From Rubrivivax sp. (lineage in GTDB: Bacteria > Pseudomonadota > Gammaproteobacteria > Burkholderiales > Burkholderiaceae_C), in NCBI GenBank assembly GCA_019635285.1, contig JAHBZS010000014.1, positions 36,628 through 100,627 on the forward strand: a stretch of 64,000 nucleotides of DNA, read 5' to 3'. This document shows, one piece after another, positions 18,181 through 27,621 of this stretch. Position 1 is the first letter of the stretch; every line of letters starts with the position of its first letter. Under the pieces are notes generated by a model. It was not told the DNA's origin, did not search any database, and worked only from the letters and a program-made list of their open reading frames with translations. The translations under genes and the position numbers were made by a program.

Positions 18181-19557
18181 ATGGCCTCCACCCTGACTGA
18201 ACGCCTGTCGCGTCTCGTAAAGACGATGCGTGGCGAAGCCCGCATCACCGAAGCCAACGTGCAGGACATGCTGCGCGAGGTGCGCATGGCGCTGCTGGAG
18301 GCCGACGTCGCGCTGCCGGTGGTGCGCGACTTCATCGCCCGGGTCAAGGACAAGGCGCTGGGCCAGGATGTGGTCGGCTCGCTCTCGCCCGGGCAGGCCC
18401 TGGTGGGCATCGTGCACCGCGAACTCACCGCCACCATGGGCGAGCGCGACGACCACGGCGCGCTGAAGCCGGTCGCCGAGCTGAATCTGGCCACCCAGCC
18501 GCCGGCGGTGATCCTGATGGCCGGCCTGCAGGGGGCCGGCAAGACCACCACCACGGCCAAGCTGGCCAAGCACCTGATCGAGAAGCGCAAGAAGAAGGTG
18601 CTCACGGTCTCGGCCGACGTCTACCGGCCGGCGGCCATCGAACAGCTGAAGACCGTGACGCGCCAGGCCGGCGCCGAGTGGTTCGCCTCCACGCCGCAGC
18701 AGAAGCCGCGCGACATCGCGCTGGCCGCGCTCGACCACGCCCGCCGGCACTATTTCGACGTGCTGCTGGTCGACACCGCCGGGCGGCTGGGCATCGACGA
18801 AGCGCTGATGGCCGAAATCCGCGACCTGCACGCCGCGCTCCATCCCGTCGAGACGCTGTTCGTGGTCGACGCGATGCAGGGCCAGGACGCCGTCAACACC
18901 GCCAAGGCCTTCAAGGACGCGCTGCCGCTCACCGGCGTGGTGCTGACCAAGCTCGACGGCGATGCGCGCGGCGGCGCGGCCTTGTCGGTGCGGCAGGTGA
19001 CCGGCGCGCCGATCAAGTTCGCCGGCATCTCCGAAAAGATCGACGGGCTGGAGCAGTTCGACGCCGAACGTCACGCCGGCCGCGTGCTCGGCATGGGCGA
19101 CATCGTCGCGCTGGTCGAGCAGGTGCAGAGCAACGTCGACATCAAGGCGGCGCAGAAGCTGGCCGACAAGGTCAAGAGCGGCGGCAACTTCGACCTGAAC
19201 GACTTCCTCGCGCAGATCACGCAGATGAAGAACATGGGTGGCCTGGCCGGGCTGATGGACAAACTGCCCAGCCAGCTCAGCGCCAAGGCGGCCGGCGCCG
19301 ACATGGACCGCGCCGAACGGGATGTGCGTCGCATGGAAGGCATCATCTGCTCGATGACGCCGCTGGAGCGGCGCAAGCCCGAGCTCATCAAGGCCAGCCG
19401 CAAGCGCCGCATCGCCGCCGGGGCCGGGGTGCAGGTGCAGGAAGTGAACCGCATGCTCAATCAGTTCGACCAGATGCAGGGCATGATGAAAAAGATGAAG
19501 GGCGGCGGCCTGATGAAGATGATGAAGCGCATGGGCGGCGGGGCCTTCCCGCGCTGA
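18181..19557 (+). CDS. ffh: Ffh, signal recognition particle GTPase
   Basis: A 458-residue SRP54 protein. The N domain (1-85) is followed by the G domain with GLQGAGKTTTTAKLA (G1), DTAGRLG (G3), TKLDGDARGGAALS (G4 region) and GISEKIDGLEQFD (G5). The methionine-rich M domain, with MKNMGGLAGLMDKLP, MEGIICSMTPLERRKP and MMKKMKGGGLMKMMKRM at the end, binds 4.5S RNA and signal sequences. Length is normal. It works with FtsY, encoded 1 kb downstream on the opposite strand, in co-translational membrane targeting. Confidence 0.98.
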   Translation: MASTLTERLSRLVKTMRGEARITEANVQDMLREVRMALLEADVALPVVRDFIARVKDKALGQDVVGSLSPGQALVGIVHRELTATMGERDDHGALKPVAELNLATQPPAVILMAGLQGAGKTTTTAKLAKHLIEKRKKKVLTVSADVYRPAAIEQLKTVTRQAGAEWFASTPQQKPRDIALAALDHARRHYFDVLLVDTAGRLGIDEALMAEIRDLHAALHPVETLFVVDAMQGQDAVNTAKAFKDALPLTGVVLTKLDGDARGGAALSVRQVTGAPIKFAGISEKIDGLEQFDAERHAGRVLGMGDIVALVEQVQSNVDIKAAQKLADKVKSGGNFDLNDFLAQITQMKNMGGLAGLMDKLPSQLSAKAAGADMDRAERDVRRMEGIICSMTPLERRKPELIKASRKRRIAAGAGVQVQEVNRMLNQFDQMQGMMKKMKGGGLMKMMKRMGGGAFPR

Positions 19558-19719
19558 CCCGCCCCGCCCCGAGCGCGGAGCATTTCGCGCTTCGGCGGCC
19601 TTTGTCGCCGCAGGGCCGTCGCAGGCAACGGCTGGATACGAATTTCTCGCCTGGCGCGTTGACGCGGAGCAGACACCCGCCTACGGTCGCGGTTACGTCC
19701 GCTGAGCCTTCGACACACC

Positions 19720-20430
19720 ATGGGACTGTCCGACCCGATCTCCGTTCTCGCCGCCTGTCTGGCCCTCGCCTTGCTGGCCCTGCTGTTCTGGCAGCGCCTG
19801 CAGGCCGGCGCACGCCGGACGAACACGCATCGCGAGGCGCTGGATACCGTGCAGGACTGGAAACCCGAGGCCGCACGCGTGCTGACCATCGCCGAGCGCC
19901 GGGCCTACGACCTGCTGCGCAACGCGCTGCCCGGCTTCCTGGTGCTGGCGCAGGTGCCGCTGTCGCGCTTCCTGCGCGTGCCGACCCGTCATTCGCATGC
20001 CGAGTGGATGCAGCGCGTGGGGAGCCTCAGTGCCGACCTGTTGGTCTGCAACGGCGGCTCCCGCGTGCTGGCCGTCATCGACATCTGCCCCGCGGATCAG
20101 AGCGAACGCAGCCGCCGCCGCCATGAACGCATGGCGCGTGTGCTCAAGGCGGCCGGCATCGAGGTGCAGGTGTGGGGCGAGGACCGGCTGCCCAGCGCGG
20201 CCGACGTGCGTGCGCTGCTCGGCAGCGTGCTCGAGCGCTCGGCCGGCGCCAGCGCGGCGCAGCCCAAGGCCATCGGCTCGCGGCCCATGCCACTGATCCC
20301 GGTGGCCGAGATCGAGGAACTGCTGATGCACGGCGACGCCGCGGCGCAGGACACCTCTTTCGAGCCCGTGCCCTCGGCCTTCCTGGACGAGTTCGAACCG
20401 GCGCCGCGGGCCGCGCGCGCCGCCGCCTGA
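19720..20430 (+). CDS. DUF2726 protein with N-terminal membrane anchor
   Basis: A 236-residue protein. Residues 8-24 form one membrane helix. Residues 46-165 match the DUF2726 layout: LTIAERRAYDLLRNALPGFLVLAQVPLSRFL, then a hydrophobic beta core SLSADLLVCN..RVLAVIDI and EVQVWGEDRLPSAADVRALL, a fold related to nucleases. Function is unknown. A 162-base gap separates it from ffh, and its end lies 15 bases from the convergent end of ftsY. Confidence 0.75.
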   Translation: MGLSDPISVLAACLALALLALLFWQRLQAGARRTNTHREALDTVQDWKPEAARVLTIAERRAYDLLRNALPGFLVLAQVPLSRFLRVPTRHSHAEWMQRVGSLSADLLVCNGGSRVLAVIDICPADQSERSRRRHERMARVLKAAGIEVQVWGEDRLPSAADVRALLGSVLERSAGASAAQPKAIGSRPMPLIPVAEIEELLMHGDAAAQDTSFEPVPSAFLDEFEPAPRAARAAA

Positions 20431-20445
20431 GGCAGGACGCCGCGC

Positions 20446-21597
20446 TCAGGCCACCAGCGCCTGGGCGAACTCCAGCGCGTTGAAAGTCTGCAGGTCTTCC
20501 AGCGTCTCGCCGACGCCGATGAAGTAAACCGGCACCACCCGCCCCTGCTGCGCGCCCCAACGCGCGATGGCCGCCAGCACGCCGCCCTTGGCCGTGCCGT
20601 CGAGCTTGGTCACGATCAGGCCGGTCAGCCCCAGCGCCTCGTCGAAGGCCTTGACCTGCGCCAGCGCGTTCTGCCCGGTGTTGCCGTCCACCACCAGCAG
20701 CACCTCGTGCGGCGCGCCGGCCTGCGCCTTGGCGATGGTGCGGCGGATCTTCTTCAGCTCTTCCATCAGGTGCGCCTGCGTCGGCAGCCGGCCGGCCGTG
20801 TCGGCGATGACCACGTCGCAGCCGCGCGCCTTGCCGGCCACCACCGCGTCGAAGCTCACCGCCGCCGGGTCACCGCCCTGCTGGCTGACGATCTCCACCT
20901 GGTTGCGCCCGGCCCACACCTGCAACTGCTCGCGCGCCGCCGCGCGGAAGGTGTCGGCCGCGGCCAGCAGCACCTTGCCATCGGCCTGTGCCAGCCAGCG
21001 CGTCAGCTTGCCGATGCTGGTGGTCTTGCCGGCGCCGTTGACGCCCACCACCATGATCACTGTCGGCACCTCGCGCCCCACCTCCAGCGGCCGCTCCAGC
21101 GGCTTCAGCACCGCGGCCACGGCCTCGACCAGCAGGCCTTTGACCAGCGCAGGATCGGTGGCCTTGCTTTCCTTGACGCGGCGGCGCAGGTCGGTCAGCA
21201 GGTACTCGGTCGCCGGCAGCCCGGTGTCGGCGAGCAGCAGCGCCGACTCCAGTTCCTCGTAGAGCGCCTCGTCGATGCGCACGCCGGTGAACACCTGCGC
21301 GATGCCGGTGCTGGTCTTGCGCAGCCCCTGGCGCAGCCGCTGCATCCAGCCCGCACGGCCCGGCTCGGGCGGGGCGGGCGTGGCCGCCTCTGGCGGCGGC
21401 GGTGCCAACGTCGGGGATGCCGACGCCGGGGATGCCGACGTCGATGCGGCCGACGCTGGCGACGCCTGCGTCGATGGCGCCACGACCGAGCTTGCCTCGG
21501 GCGCCGGCGCCAGCACGCCCGCATCGGACGGGGCAGGCGCATCGTTGGCCACCGGCGTCGCGGGCGCCGGAGCCTTCTTCCTGAAGAAGCTGAACAT
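20446..21597 (-). CDS. ftsY: FtsY, signal recognition particle receptor
   Basis: A 383-residue receptor. The first ~90 residues are a low-complexity Ala/Ser/Pro linker (MFSFFRKKAPAPA...), encoded by short imperfect repeats. The NG domain follows with GVNGAGKTTSIGKL, AADTFRAAAREQL, DTAGRLP, TKLDGTAKGG and GVGETLEDLQTFN. It recruits Ffh-bound ribosomes to the membrane and both GTPases hydrolyse GTP together. The acidic A domain of enteric FtsY is replaced by this neutral linker. Confidence 0.98.
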   Translation of the reverse strand: MFSFFRKKAPAPATPVANDAPAPSDAGVLAPAPEASSVVAPSTQASPASAASTSASPASASPTLAPPPPEAATPAPPEPGRAGWMQRLRQGLRKTSTGIAQVFTGVRIDEALYEELESALLLADTGLPATEYLLTDLRRRVKESKATDPALVKGLLVEAVAAVLKPLERPLEVGREVPTVIMVVGVNGAGKTTSIGKLTRWLAQADGKVLLAAADTFRAAAREQLQVWAGRNQVEIVSQQGGDPAAVSFDAVVAGKARGCDVVIADTAGRLPTQAHLMEELKKIRRTIAKAQAGAPHEVLLVVDGNTGQNALAQVKAFDEALGLTGLIVTKLDGTAKGGVLAAIARWGAQQGRVVPVYFIGVGETLEDLQTFNALEFAQALVA

Positions 21598-21644
21598 ATG
21601 TGATGGTGCGGGGCGTGAGGGGCTGCCCGCCAGGAGGCGTCCGC

Positions 21645-21650
21645 TATAAT
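21645..21650 (+). promoter_or_regulatory. -10 box of the tRNA-Met gene
   Basis: A perfect TATAAT hexamer 11 bases before the tRNA, followed by a GC-rich discriminator as expected for a stringently controlled tRNA promoter. The -35 region around 21622-21627 (GCTGCC) is weak. The promoter lies in the 64-base gap upstream of ftsY, which faces the other way. Confidence 0.6.
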
Positions 21651-21661
21651 TGCGGGCTGCA

Positions 21662-21738
<77 letters not shown>

Positions 21739-21746
21739 ACATACAA

Positions 21747-21778
21747 CCCTTGCCGATCGACGATCCGCAAGGGTTTTT
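21747..21778 (+). terminator. Terminator after tRNA-Met
   Basis: Seven-base arms CCCTTGC (21747-21753) and GCAAGGG (21767-21773), a 13-base loop, and TTTTT immediately after. It lies 9 bases beyond the CCA end of the tRNA. Confidence 0.85.
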
Positions 21779-21831
21779 CGTTCCGTGGCAGGCAGACCGC
21801 CGAAGCCGGTGCGACCTCCAGCCGACATCGG

Positions 21832-22041
21832 TTGCAACACCGACAGCGCGGGGCGGCCCGGCTGCCGGGCCTCACGCTGCTCGCCCATGCCGTGCTCGAC
21901 GACGCGCGCCACCACAGCGCCCATCGGGCCGGCAACGTCGCCTTCTCCTGTCTGCTGGCGGTGTTTCCGCGGCTGCTGGTGGTGGCGGCGACGGCGGGCT
22001 TCCCCGGCCGGCCGGGCGATGCCGCCGGCCCCTGTGGGCGG
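21832..22041 (+). pseudogene. Remnant of a YihY/BrkB-family membrane protein gene (N-terminal part only)
   Basis: In this frame about 60 residues read LTLLAHAVLDDARHHSAHRAG, NVAFSCLLAVFPRLLVVAATAGF and a following loop. This is the signature N terminus of YihY/BrkB inner-membrane proteins, in which a short amphipathic helix is followed by HRAG and a first membrane span. After ~22040 the frame runs into sequence that is only the antisense of the Rrf2 gene, so the remaining ~230 residues are missing. I read it as a truncated relic left between tRNA-Met and the catabolic cluster. Confidence 0.5.
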
Positions 22042-22062
22042 CGGCGCGGGGCGGCGCGCCGC

Positions 22063-22461
22063 TCAGCCCTTGCCGATCATCTTCAGCATCGTGGCCACGG
22101 TGATCGAGCCGAAGGTCGCACGCGCGATCTCGTCGATCTCGGACAGCACCGTCCCCAGTGCACGGTCGACCGCGTTCGTCGGCGCGCCGCTGGAGCCCTC
22201 GCCGCCCAGCCCCTCGAACAGCAGGATCACGTCCAGCAGCGTCAGCCGGCGCGGATTGGCGACGAAGCGGTAGCCGCCGCCGACGCCGCGCACCGATTCG
22301 ACGATGCCGGCGCGCGCCAGCTCCGACAGCACCTTGGCCAGGTGATGCGCCGATTCGCCGTGCTTGGCCGCCACCTCGGCCGCCGGCACCAGTTCGTCCG
22401 GGCGGCCGGCGAACTCGAGCACGCTGTACAGCGCCAGCAGCGTGTTCTTCTGCAGCTTCAT
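22063..22461 (-). CDS. Rrf2-family transcriptional regulator, BadM-like
   Basis: A 132-residue Rrf2 protein: MKLQKNTLLALYSVLEFA at the start, a winged helix with ESAHHLAKVLSELARAGIVESVRGVGGGYR, and a dimerisation helix. It contains no cysteine, so unlike IscR or NsrR it cannot carry the Fe-S cluster through Cys ligands. Its ATG overlaps the stop of the GNAT gene (ATGA). In Rhodopseudomonas palustris the Rrf2 repressor BadM controls benzoyl-CoA reductase genes and pairs with the acetyltransferase BadL. This is the only DNA-binding regulator visible between 22 and 64 kb, so it is the prime candidate for controlling the cluster. Confidence 0.85.
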   Translation of the reverse strand: MKLQKNTLLALYSVLEFAGRPDELVPAAEVAAKHGESAHHLAKVLSELARAGIVESVRGVGGGYRFVANPRRLTLLDVILLFEGLGGEGSSGAPTNAVDRALGTVLSEIDEIARATFGSITVATMLKMIGKG

Positions 22462-22973
22462 CGCGCGCCGGCCTCGGTGCCGTCGGCCGTGCCGATCTCC
22501 AGTTCCAGCGGGATCAGTCTGCCGGCGCGCAGGCCCTGGCTGCGGAAGAAGGACAGGATCAGCGGGTTGTCGTTGGCCAGCATCGTGCGCAGCTTGCGCA
22601 CACCGACGCGCTCGAAGCGCTCGCGGATCGCCCCGAGTAGCAGCGTGCCCACCCCCTTCTGGCGTACGCGCGGCTCGACGTCGATCGCGAACACCCAGCC
22701 GCACGGCGGCGAGCCGAACTCCCAGTCGCGCACTTCGCCGATGATGAAGCCGACGACGCGCCCACCGTATTCCGCCACCAGGAAGTGGCGCACGCCCTGG
22801 CCGGCGACGCCGTAACGGCGGTAGACGCGCTGCCAGTAGTCGGCCTTGTGCAGCCCGGTCACGGTGGCATCCAGGCCGATCACCTCGGGCAGGTCGGCGG
22901 CGCGCGCCGGTCGCACCCGCGGCGCGGCCGGCGCCGCGCGGCGCCGGGTGCTGGTAATCCCTCGGCTGCTCAC
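22458..22973 (-). CDS. GNAT acetyltransferase, BadL-like
   Basis: About 171 residues from a GTG at 22973; the start is uncertain because no strong ribosome site is visible. The GNAT fold shows as VRPARAADLPEVIGLDATVTG, VGFIIGEVRDWEFG, WVFAIDVEPRVRQKGVGTLLL (acetyl-CoA pyrophosphate loop RQKGVG) and LANDNPLILSFFRSQGL. It precedes and overlaps an Rrf2 regulator and is divergent from the aromatic transport operon. In R. palustris BadL acetylates aminobenzoates and the product relieves BadM repression. A similar role here is inference; an alternative is protein acetylation of the CoA ligases. Confidence 0.75.
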   Translation of the reverse strand: MSSRGITSTRRRAAPAAPRVRPARAADLPEVIGLDATVTGLHKADYWQRVYRRYGVAGQGVRHFLVAEYGGRVVGFIIGEVRDWEFGSPPCGWVFAIDVEPRVRQKGVGTLLLGAIRERFERVGVRKLRTMLANDNPLILSFFRSQGLRAGRLIPLELEIGTADGTEAGAR

Positions 22974-22982
22974 GAGCAAAAG

Positions 22983-23025
22983 GCGATCCAGATCAAATCT
23001 GAAAGTCGCATTCCAGTACCACAAT
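22983..23025 (+). promoter_or_regulatory. FNR-like box and -10 of the transporter/pad/hcr operon
   Basis: TTGAT-CTGG-ATCGC on the minus strand at 22983-22996 matches 8 of 10 positions of the FNR/AadR consensus TTGAT-N4-ATCAA. CACAAT at 23020-23025 is a 4/6 match to a -10. The box centre to the first base of the -10 is 30.5 bp, the spacing of a class II FNR promoter with its activator at about -41.5. The predicted start near 23032 serves the gene beginning at 23088. Confidence 0.55.
23008..23019. promoter_or_regulatory. Shared dyad operator, copy C
   Basis: On the minus strand GTACTG-GAATGC, one of three copies in the window of a dyad with consensus GTAYTS-SAATRC. The copies at 41421 and 52663 are followed by GTGTTTTG; here it is followed by GACTTTCA. 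It falls between the FNR-like box and the -10, where a bound repressor would block RNA polymerase. It is also upstream of the GNAT-Rrf2 pair, which would allow autoregulation. Confidence 0.5.
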
Positions 23026-23087
23026 GAGTTTGAAAGCTGGCAACCATTGTAGGGCCTGGCCCCTTGGCAGCCCCGAAGGAGACCGAC

Positions 23088-24251
23088 ATGAGCCTGAAGC
23101 CGCCGCTTCGTTCGTTCGTCCGCCGCGCATTTCCGGCGCTGGCCGCCGCAGCGCTGCTGCAGGCGCCGGCCTTCGCCCAGGAGCCGATCCGCGTCGGCAG
23201 CTTCCTGGCCGTCACCGGCCCGGCGGCCTTCCTCGGCGACCCCGAGCAGAAGACGCTGGATATGCAGATCGACAAGATCAACGCCGATGGCGGTGTGCTC
23301 GGCCGCAAGCTGCAGCTCGTCGCCTACGACTCCGCCGGCGACGCCGAGAAGGCGCGCACCTTCGTCAAGCGCCTGATCGAGCAGGACAAGGTCGACGTGA
23401 TCATCGGCGGCTCGTCCACCGGCGAGACCATGGCCGCGGTGCCGCTGGCCGAGGCGGCGGGCATCCCCTTCGTGTCGCTGGCCGGTGCGGTGGTCATCGT
23501 CGAGCCGGTGAAGAAGTGGGTCTTCAAGACGCCGCACACCGACCGCATGGCCTGCGAGAAGATCTTCGTCGACATGAAGGCGCGCGGCTTCACCAAGGCC
23601 GCATTGATTTCCGGCAGCGGCGGCTTCGACAAGAGCATGCGCGCCGAATGCCTGAAGGTGGTCGGCAACTATGGGCTGCAGATCGTCGCCGACGAGACCT
23701 ACGGCGCCGCCGACACCGACATGACCGCGCAGCTCACCAAGATCAAGGGCAGCGGCGCGCAGGCGGTGCTCAACGCCGGCTTCGGCCAGGGCCCGGCGAT
23801 CGTCACGCGCAACTTCAAGCAACTCGGCGTCGGCTTGCCGCTGTACCAGTCGCACGGCGTCGCGTCGAAGGAATACATCAAGCTCTCGGGCGACGCCGCC
23901 GAGGGCGTGCGCCTGCCCGCTGCGGCGCTGCTGGTGGGCGACCTGCTGCCCGCCGGCGACGCGCAGAAGCCGGTGGTCACCGGCTACCGCAGCGCCTATG
24001 AAGCGAAGTACAAGAGCGACGTCTCGACCTTCGGCGGCCACGCCTACGACGGGCTGATGCTGTACGTCAACGCGGTCAAGGCCGCGGGCTCGACCGACAA
24101 GGCCAAGGTGCGCGACGCGCTGGAGGCGACCAAGGGCTATGTCGGCACCGGCGGCGTGGTCAACATGTCGGCCACCGACCACATGGGGCTGGACCTCAGC
24201 GCCTTCCGCCTGCTCGAGATCAAGGGCGGCGACTGGACACTGGTCAAGTGA
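23088..24251 (+). CDS. ABC transporter substrate-binding protein, LivK/aromatic acid type
   Basis: A 387-residue periplasmic binding protein. The start is the ATG at 23088 with AAGGAGA eight bases upstream. A signal peptide ends PAFAQ, and the mature protein begins EPIRVGSFLAVTGPAAFLGDPEQKTLDM, the hallmark of branched-chain amino acid / aromatic acid binding proteins (Peripla_BP_6). Similar proteins beside anaerobic aromatic genes bind benzoate, 4-hydroxybenzoate or phenylacetate derivatives. It is the first gene of an operon with two permeases and two ATPases, so it delivers substrate to the LivHMGF-type importer. Confidence 0.9.
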   Translation: MSLKPPLRSFVRRAFPALAAAALLQAPAFAQEPIRVGSFLAVTGPAAFLGDPEQKTLDMQIDKINADGGVLGRKLQLVAYDSAGDAEKARTFVKRLIEQDKVDVIIGGSSTGETMAAVPLAEAAGIPFVSLAGAVVIVEPVKKWVFKTPHTDRMACEKIFVDMKARGFTKAALISGSGGFDKSMRAECLKVVGNYGLQIVADETYGAADTDMTAQLTKIKGSGAQAVLNAGFGQGPAIVTRNFKQLGVGLPLYQSHGVASKEYIKLSGDAAEGVRLPAAALLVGDLLPAGDAQKPVVTGYRSAYEAKYKSDVSTFGGHAYDGLMLYVNAVKAAGSTDKAKVRDALEATKGYVGTGGVVNMSATDHMGLDLSAFRLLEIKGGDWTLVK

Positions 24252-24270
24252 GCCGCGCGGGGGCGATGTC

Positions 24271-25155
24271 GTGCAAGGCGCCTGGCTGCAGTTCGTCGCC
24301 GGCGGGCTGACCGCCGGGGCGATCTACGCGCTGGTCGCCCTCGGCTTCTCGATCGTCTACAACACCAGCCACGCGATCAACTTCGCGCAGGGCGAGTTCG
24401 TGATGCTCGGCGGCATGGGCGCGGTGGCGCTGGTCGGCTTCGGCCTGCCGCTGCCGGTCGCGGTGCTCGGCGCGGTGGCCGGCGCCGGCCTTGTCGGTCT
24501 GCTGGTGCAGCGGCTGGCGCTGGAGCCGGCGCAGGTGAGCGGCCGCGCCGACGTGACCACGCTGATCATCATCACCATCGGCGTCTCGCTGTTCCTGCGC
24601 GGCGCCGCACAGGTGGTGTGGGACAAGCGCATCCACCCGCTGCCGGCGTTCTCGGGCAGCGAGCCGCTCAGCTTCGGCGGCGCGAGCCTGCTGCCGCAAA
24701 GCCTGTGGGTGCTGCTCGGCACGAGCTTCGCGGTGCTGTCCTTAAGCTGGTTCTTCGGCCGCACGCTGGCCGGCAAGGCGATGCGCGCGACCGCGATCAA
24801 CGCGCAGGCCGCGCAACTGATGGGCGTGTCGACGCGCGTCGTAATGCGCGCGAGCTATGCGCTGGCCGCGCTGCTGGGCGCCTTCGGCGGCGTGCTGATC
24901 GCGCCGATCGCCTTCACCTCGTACGACGCCGGCGTGATGCTCGGCCTGAAGGGCTTCGCCGCGGCGATGCTCGGCGGGCTCGGCAGCTTCGGCGGCGCGG
25001 TCGCCGGCGGGCTGCTGCTCGGCCTGCTCGAGGCCTTCGGCGCGGGCTTCGTGTCGTCGGCCTACAAGGATGCGATCGCCTTCGTCGTGATCCTGGCGGT
25101 GCTGTTCTTCATGCCCGGGGGGCTGGCCGGTGCGCGCGGCAGCGAGCGTGTCTGA
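24271..25155 (+). CDS. livH: ABC transporter permease, LivH type
   Basis: A 294-residue permease. GTG at 24271 starts a sequence, VQGAWLQFVAGGLTAGAIYAL, that is typical of LivH. About eight membrane helices follow, with the conserved INFAQGEFVMLGGM, MRATAINAQAAQLMGV (the coupling loop to the ATPases) and KGFAAAMLGGLGSFGGAVAGG. It pairs with the LivM-like permease whose GTG overlaps its end. Together they form the membrane channel for the aromatic acid importer. Confidence 0.92.
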   Translation: MQGAWLQFVAGGLTAGAIYALVALGFSIVYNTSHAINFAQGEFVMLGGMGAVALVGFGLPLPVAVLGAVAGAGLVGLLVQRLALEPAQVSGRADVTTLIIITIGVSLFLRGAAQVVWDKRIHPLPAFSGSEPLSFGGASLLPQSLWVLLGTSFAVLSLSWFFGRTLAGKAMRATAINAQAAQLMGVSTRVVMRASYALAALLGAFGGVLIAPIAFTSYDAGVMLGLKGFAAAMLGGLGSFGGAVAGGLLLGLLEAFGAGFVSSAYKDAIAFVVILAVLFFMPGGLAGARGSERV

Positions 25156-26094
25156 GGCGGTCGCGCGGCGCACGGCATGGCCGCGCCTGGGCGCGCTGGC
25201 GCTGTTCGCGCTGCTGCTCGTCGCGGTGCCGCTGCTCGCGCCGAACCCCTACGTGCTCGAAGTCGCGGTGCTGGTCGCGCTGAACGCGATCGTCTGCGTC
25301 GGGCTGAACCTGCTGGTCGGCTACGCCGGCCAGATCAGCCTCGGCCACGCCGGCTTCTTCGCGCTCGGCGGCTACGCCAGCGCGCTGCTCGCCGCGCGCT
25401 TCGGCTGGCCGGTGGTGGTGGCGATGCCGGCGGCGGTGGCCGCGGTCGCGGTGCTGGCCTGGGTCGTCGGCCGGCCGACGCTGCGCTTGAAGGGCCACTA
25501 TCTGGCGATGGCCACGCTCGGCCTGGGCGTGATCGTCTCGATCGTGCTGACCAACGAGGACCGCATCACCGGCGGCCCCGACGGCATGGCGGTGCCGCCG
25601 CTGCAGCTCTTCGGCTGGACGCTGCAGGGCGAGGCCACCTGGTACGCGGTGATCGCGGTCGCGCTGTGGCTGACGGTGTGGGGCGCGCTGAACCTGATCG
25701 ATTCGCCGGTGGGCCGCGCGTTGCGCGCGCTGCACGGCTCGGAGATCGCCGCCGAGACGGCGGGCATCGATTCGGCCAAGTGGAAGCTGCGCGTGTTCGT
25801 GCTGTCCGCCGCCATCGCCGCGGCCGCCGGCGTGCTGACCGCGCACTACGCGGGCTTCCTGACGCCGGCCAAGGCCTCGTTCCTGCACTCGGTCGAGTTG
25901 GTGATCATGGTCGTCTTCGGCGGCATGGCCTCGGTCTGGGGTGCGGTCGTCGGCGCCGCGGTGCTGACGTTGCTGCCGCAGCTGCTGACCGCGCTGAAGG
26001 ACTACGAGATGATGGCCTTCGGCGCGATCCTGATCGCGACGATGATCTTCTTCCCGCGCGGCATCGTGCCGACACTGGCGCGGGCATTCAAGCG

Positions 26095-26098
<4 letters not shown>
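25148..26098 (+). CDS. livM: ABC transporter permease, LivM type
   Basis: About 316 residues from the GTG at 25148, which overlaps the livH stop region. Conserved LivM features are LNLLVGYAGQISLGHAGFFALGGYASA, LKGHYLAMATLGLGVIV, RALRALHGSEIAAETAGID (ATPase coupling loop) and ELVIMVVFGGMASVWGAVVGA. The gene lies between livH and the ATPase livG with 4- to 8-base overlaps, so all are translated as one unit. Confidence 0.92.
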
Positions 26099-26873
<775 letters not shown>

Positions 26874-26877
<4 letters not shown>

Positions 26878-27569
26878 TGCTCGAGGTCGCCGCGCTCGCC
26901 AGCCGCTACGGCCGCATCCCGGCGCTGGACCAGGTGTCGCTGCGCGTCGCCGAAGGCGAACTGGTGGCCATCGTCGGCGCCAACGGCGCCGGCAAGACGA
27001 CGCTGCTGAAGACGCTGTCCGGCGTGCAGCCGGCCAGTGCCGGCAGCGTGCGCTTCCAGGGCGCCGAGATCGTCGCCGAGCGGCCACGCACGCGCGTGCA
27101 GCGCGGCATCGTGCAGGTGCCCGAGGGCCGGCAGGTGTTCGGCCCGTTGAGCGTCGAGGACAACCTCGCGCTCGGCGCCTACGCGCGCGGCTCGGCCGCG
27201 ACCGCCGAGCGCGTCTACGCGATGTTCCCGGTGCTGCACGACAAGAAGCGCGAGCCTGCCGGCACGCTGTCGGGCGGGCAGCAGCAGATGTTGGCCATCG
27301 GCCGCGCGCTGATGGCTGCGCCGAAGCTGCTGCTGCTGGACGAGCCGAGCATGGGCCTGTCGCCGAAGCTGGTGGCCGAGATCTTCGGCCACATCGCCGC
27401 GCTGAAGGCCGGCGGCACGACGATCCTGCTCGTCGACCAGAACGCGCGCGCCGCACTGGCCATCGCCGACCGCGGCTACGTGCTCGAGACCGGCCGCATC
27501 GTCGGCGAAGGCCCGGCCGCCGAGTTGCTGCACGACCCCCAGGTACGCCAGGCGTACCTGGGTCACTGA
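26874..27569 (+). CDS. livF: ABC transporter ATPase, LivF type
   Basis: A 231-residue ATPase starting at GTG (26874) or the adjoining ATG (26877), overlapping livG. Walker A is GANGAGKTTLL, the signature LSGGQQQMLAIGRAL, Walker B LLLLDEPSMGLSP, and LLVDQNARAALAIAD contains the Gln/Asn switch typical of LivF. It completes the LivKHMGF importer. The coding sequence ends in a short tandem duplication (27540-27599). Confidence 0.93.
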
Positions 27570-27599
27570 AGGTGCGCCAGGCGTCGCTAGGCCACTGAA
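27540..27599 (+). repeat. Imperfect tandem duplication (~30 bp x 2) at the end of livF
   Basis: Two adjacent copies of about 30 bases share AGGTRCGCCAGGCGT and GGYCACTGAA. The first copy encodes the last residues of LivF and its stop; the second is non-coding spacer before the thioesterase gene. It looks like a recent local duplication without a function I can name. Confidence 0.7.
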
Positions 27600-27621
27600 T
27601 CGACTTCAAACGGAGCCCCTG

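Noticed and set aside
17314-19074. Reading the CcsA-like gene as a 586-residue protein starting inside ffh
   Set aside because: The first half is only the antisense of ffh. Hydrophobic CcsA-type sequence begins at the ATG at 18129.
22458-24182. Reading the GNAT gene as a 574-residue protein
   Set aside because: The N-terminal ~400 residues are antisense of the substrate-binding protein gene. The GNAT fold starts only after 22973.
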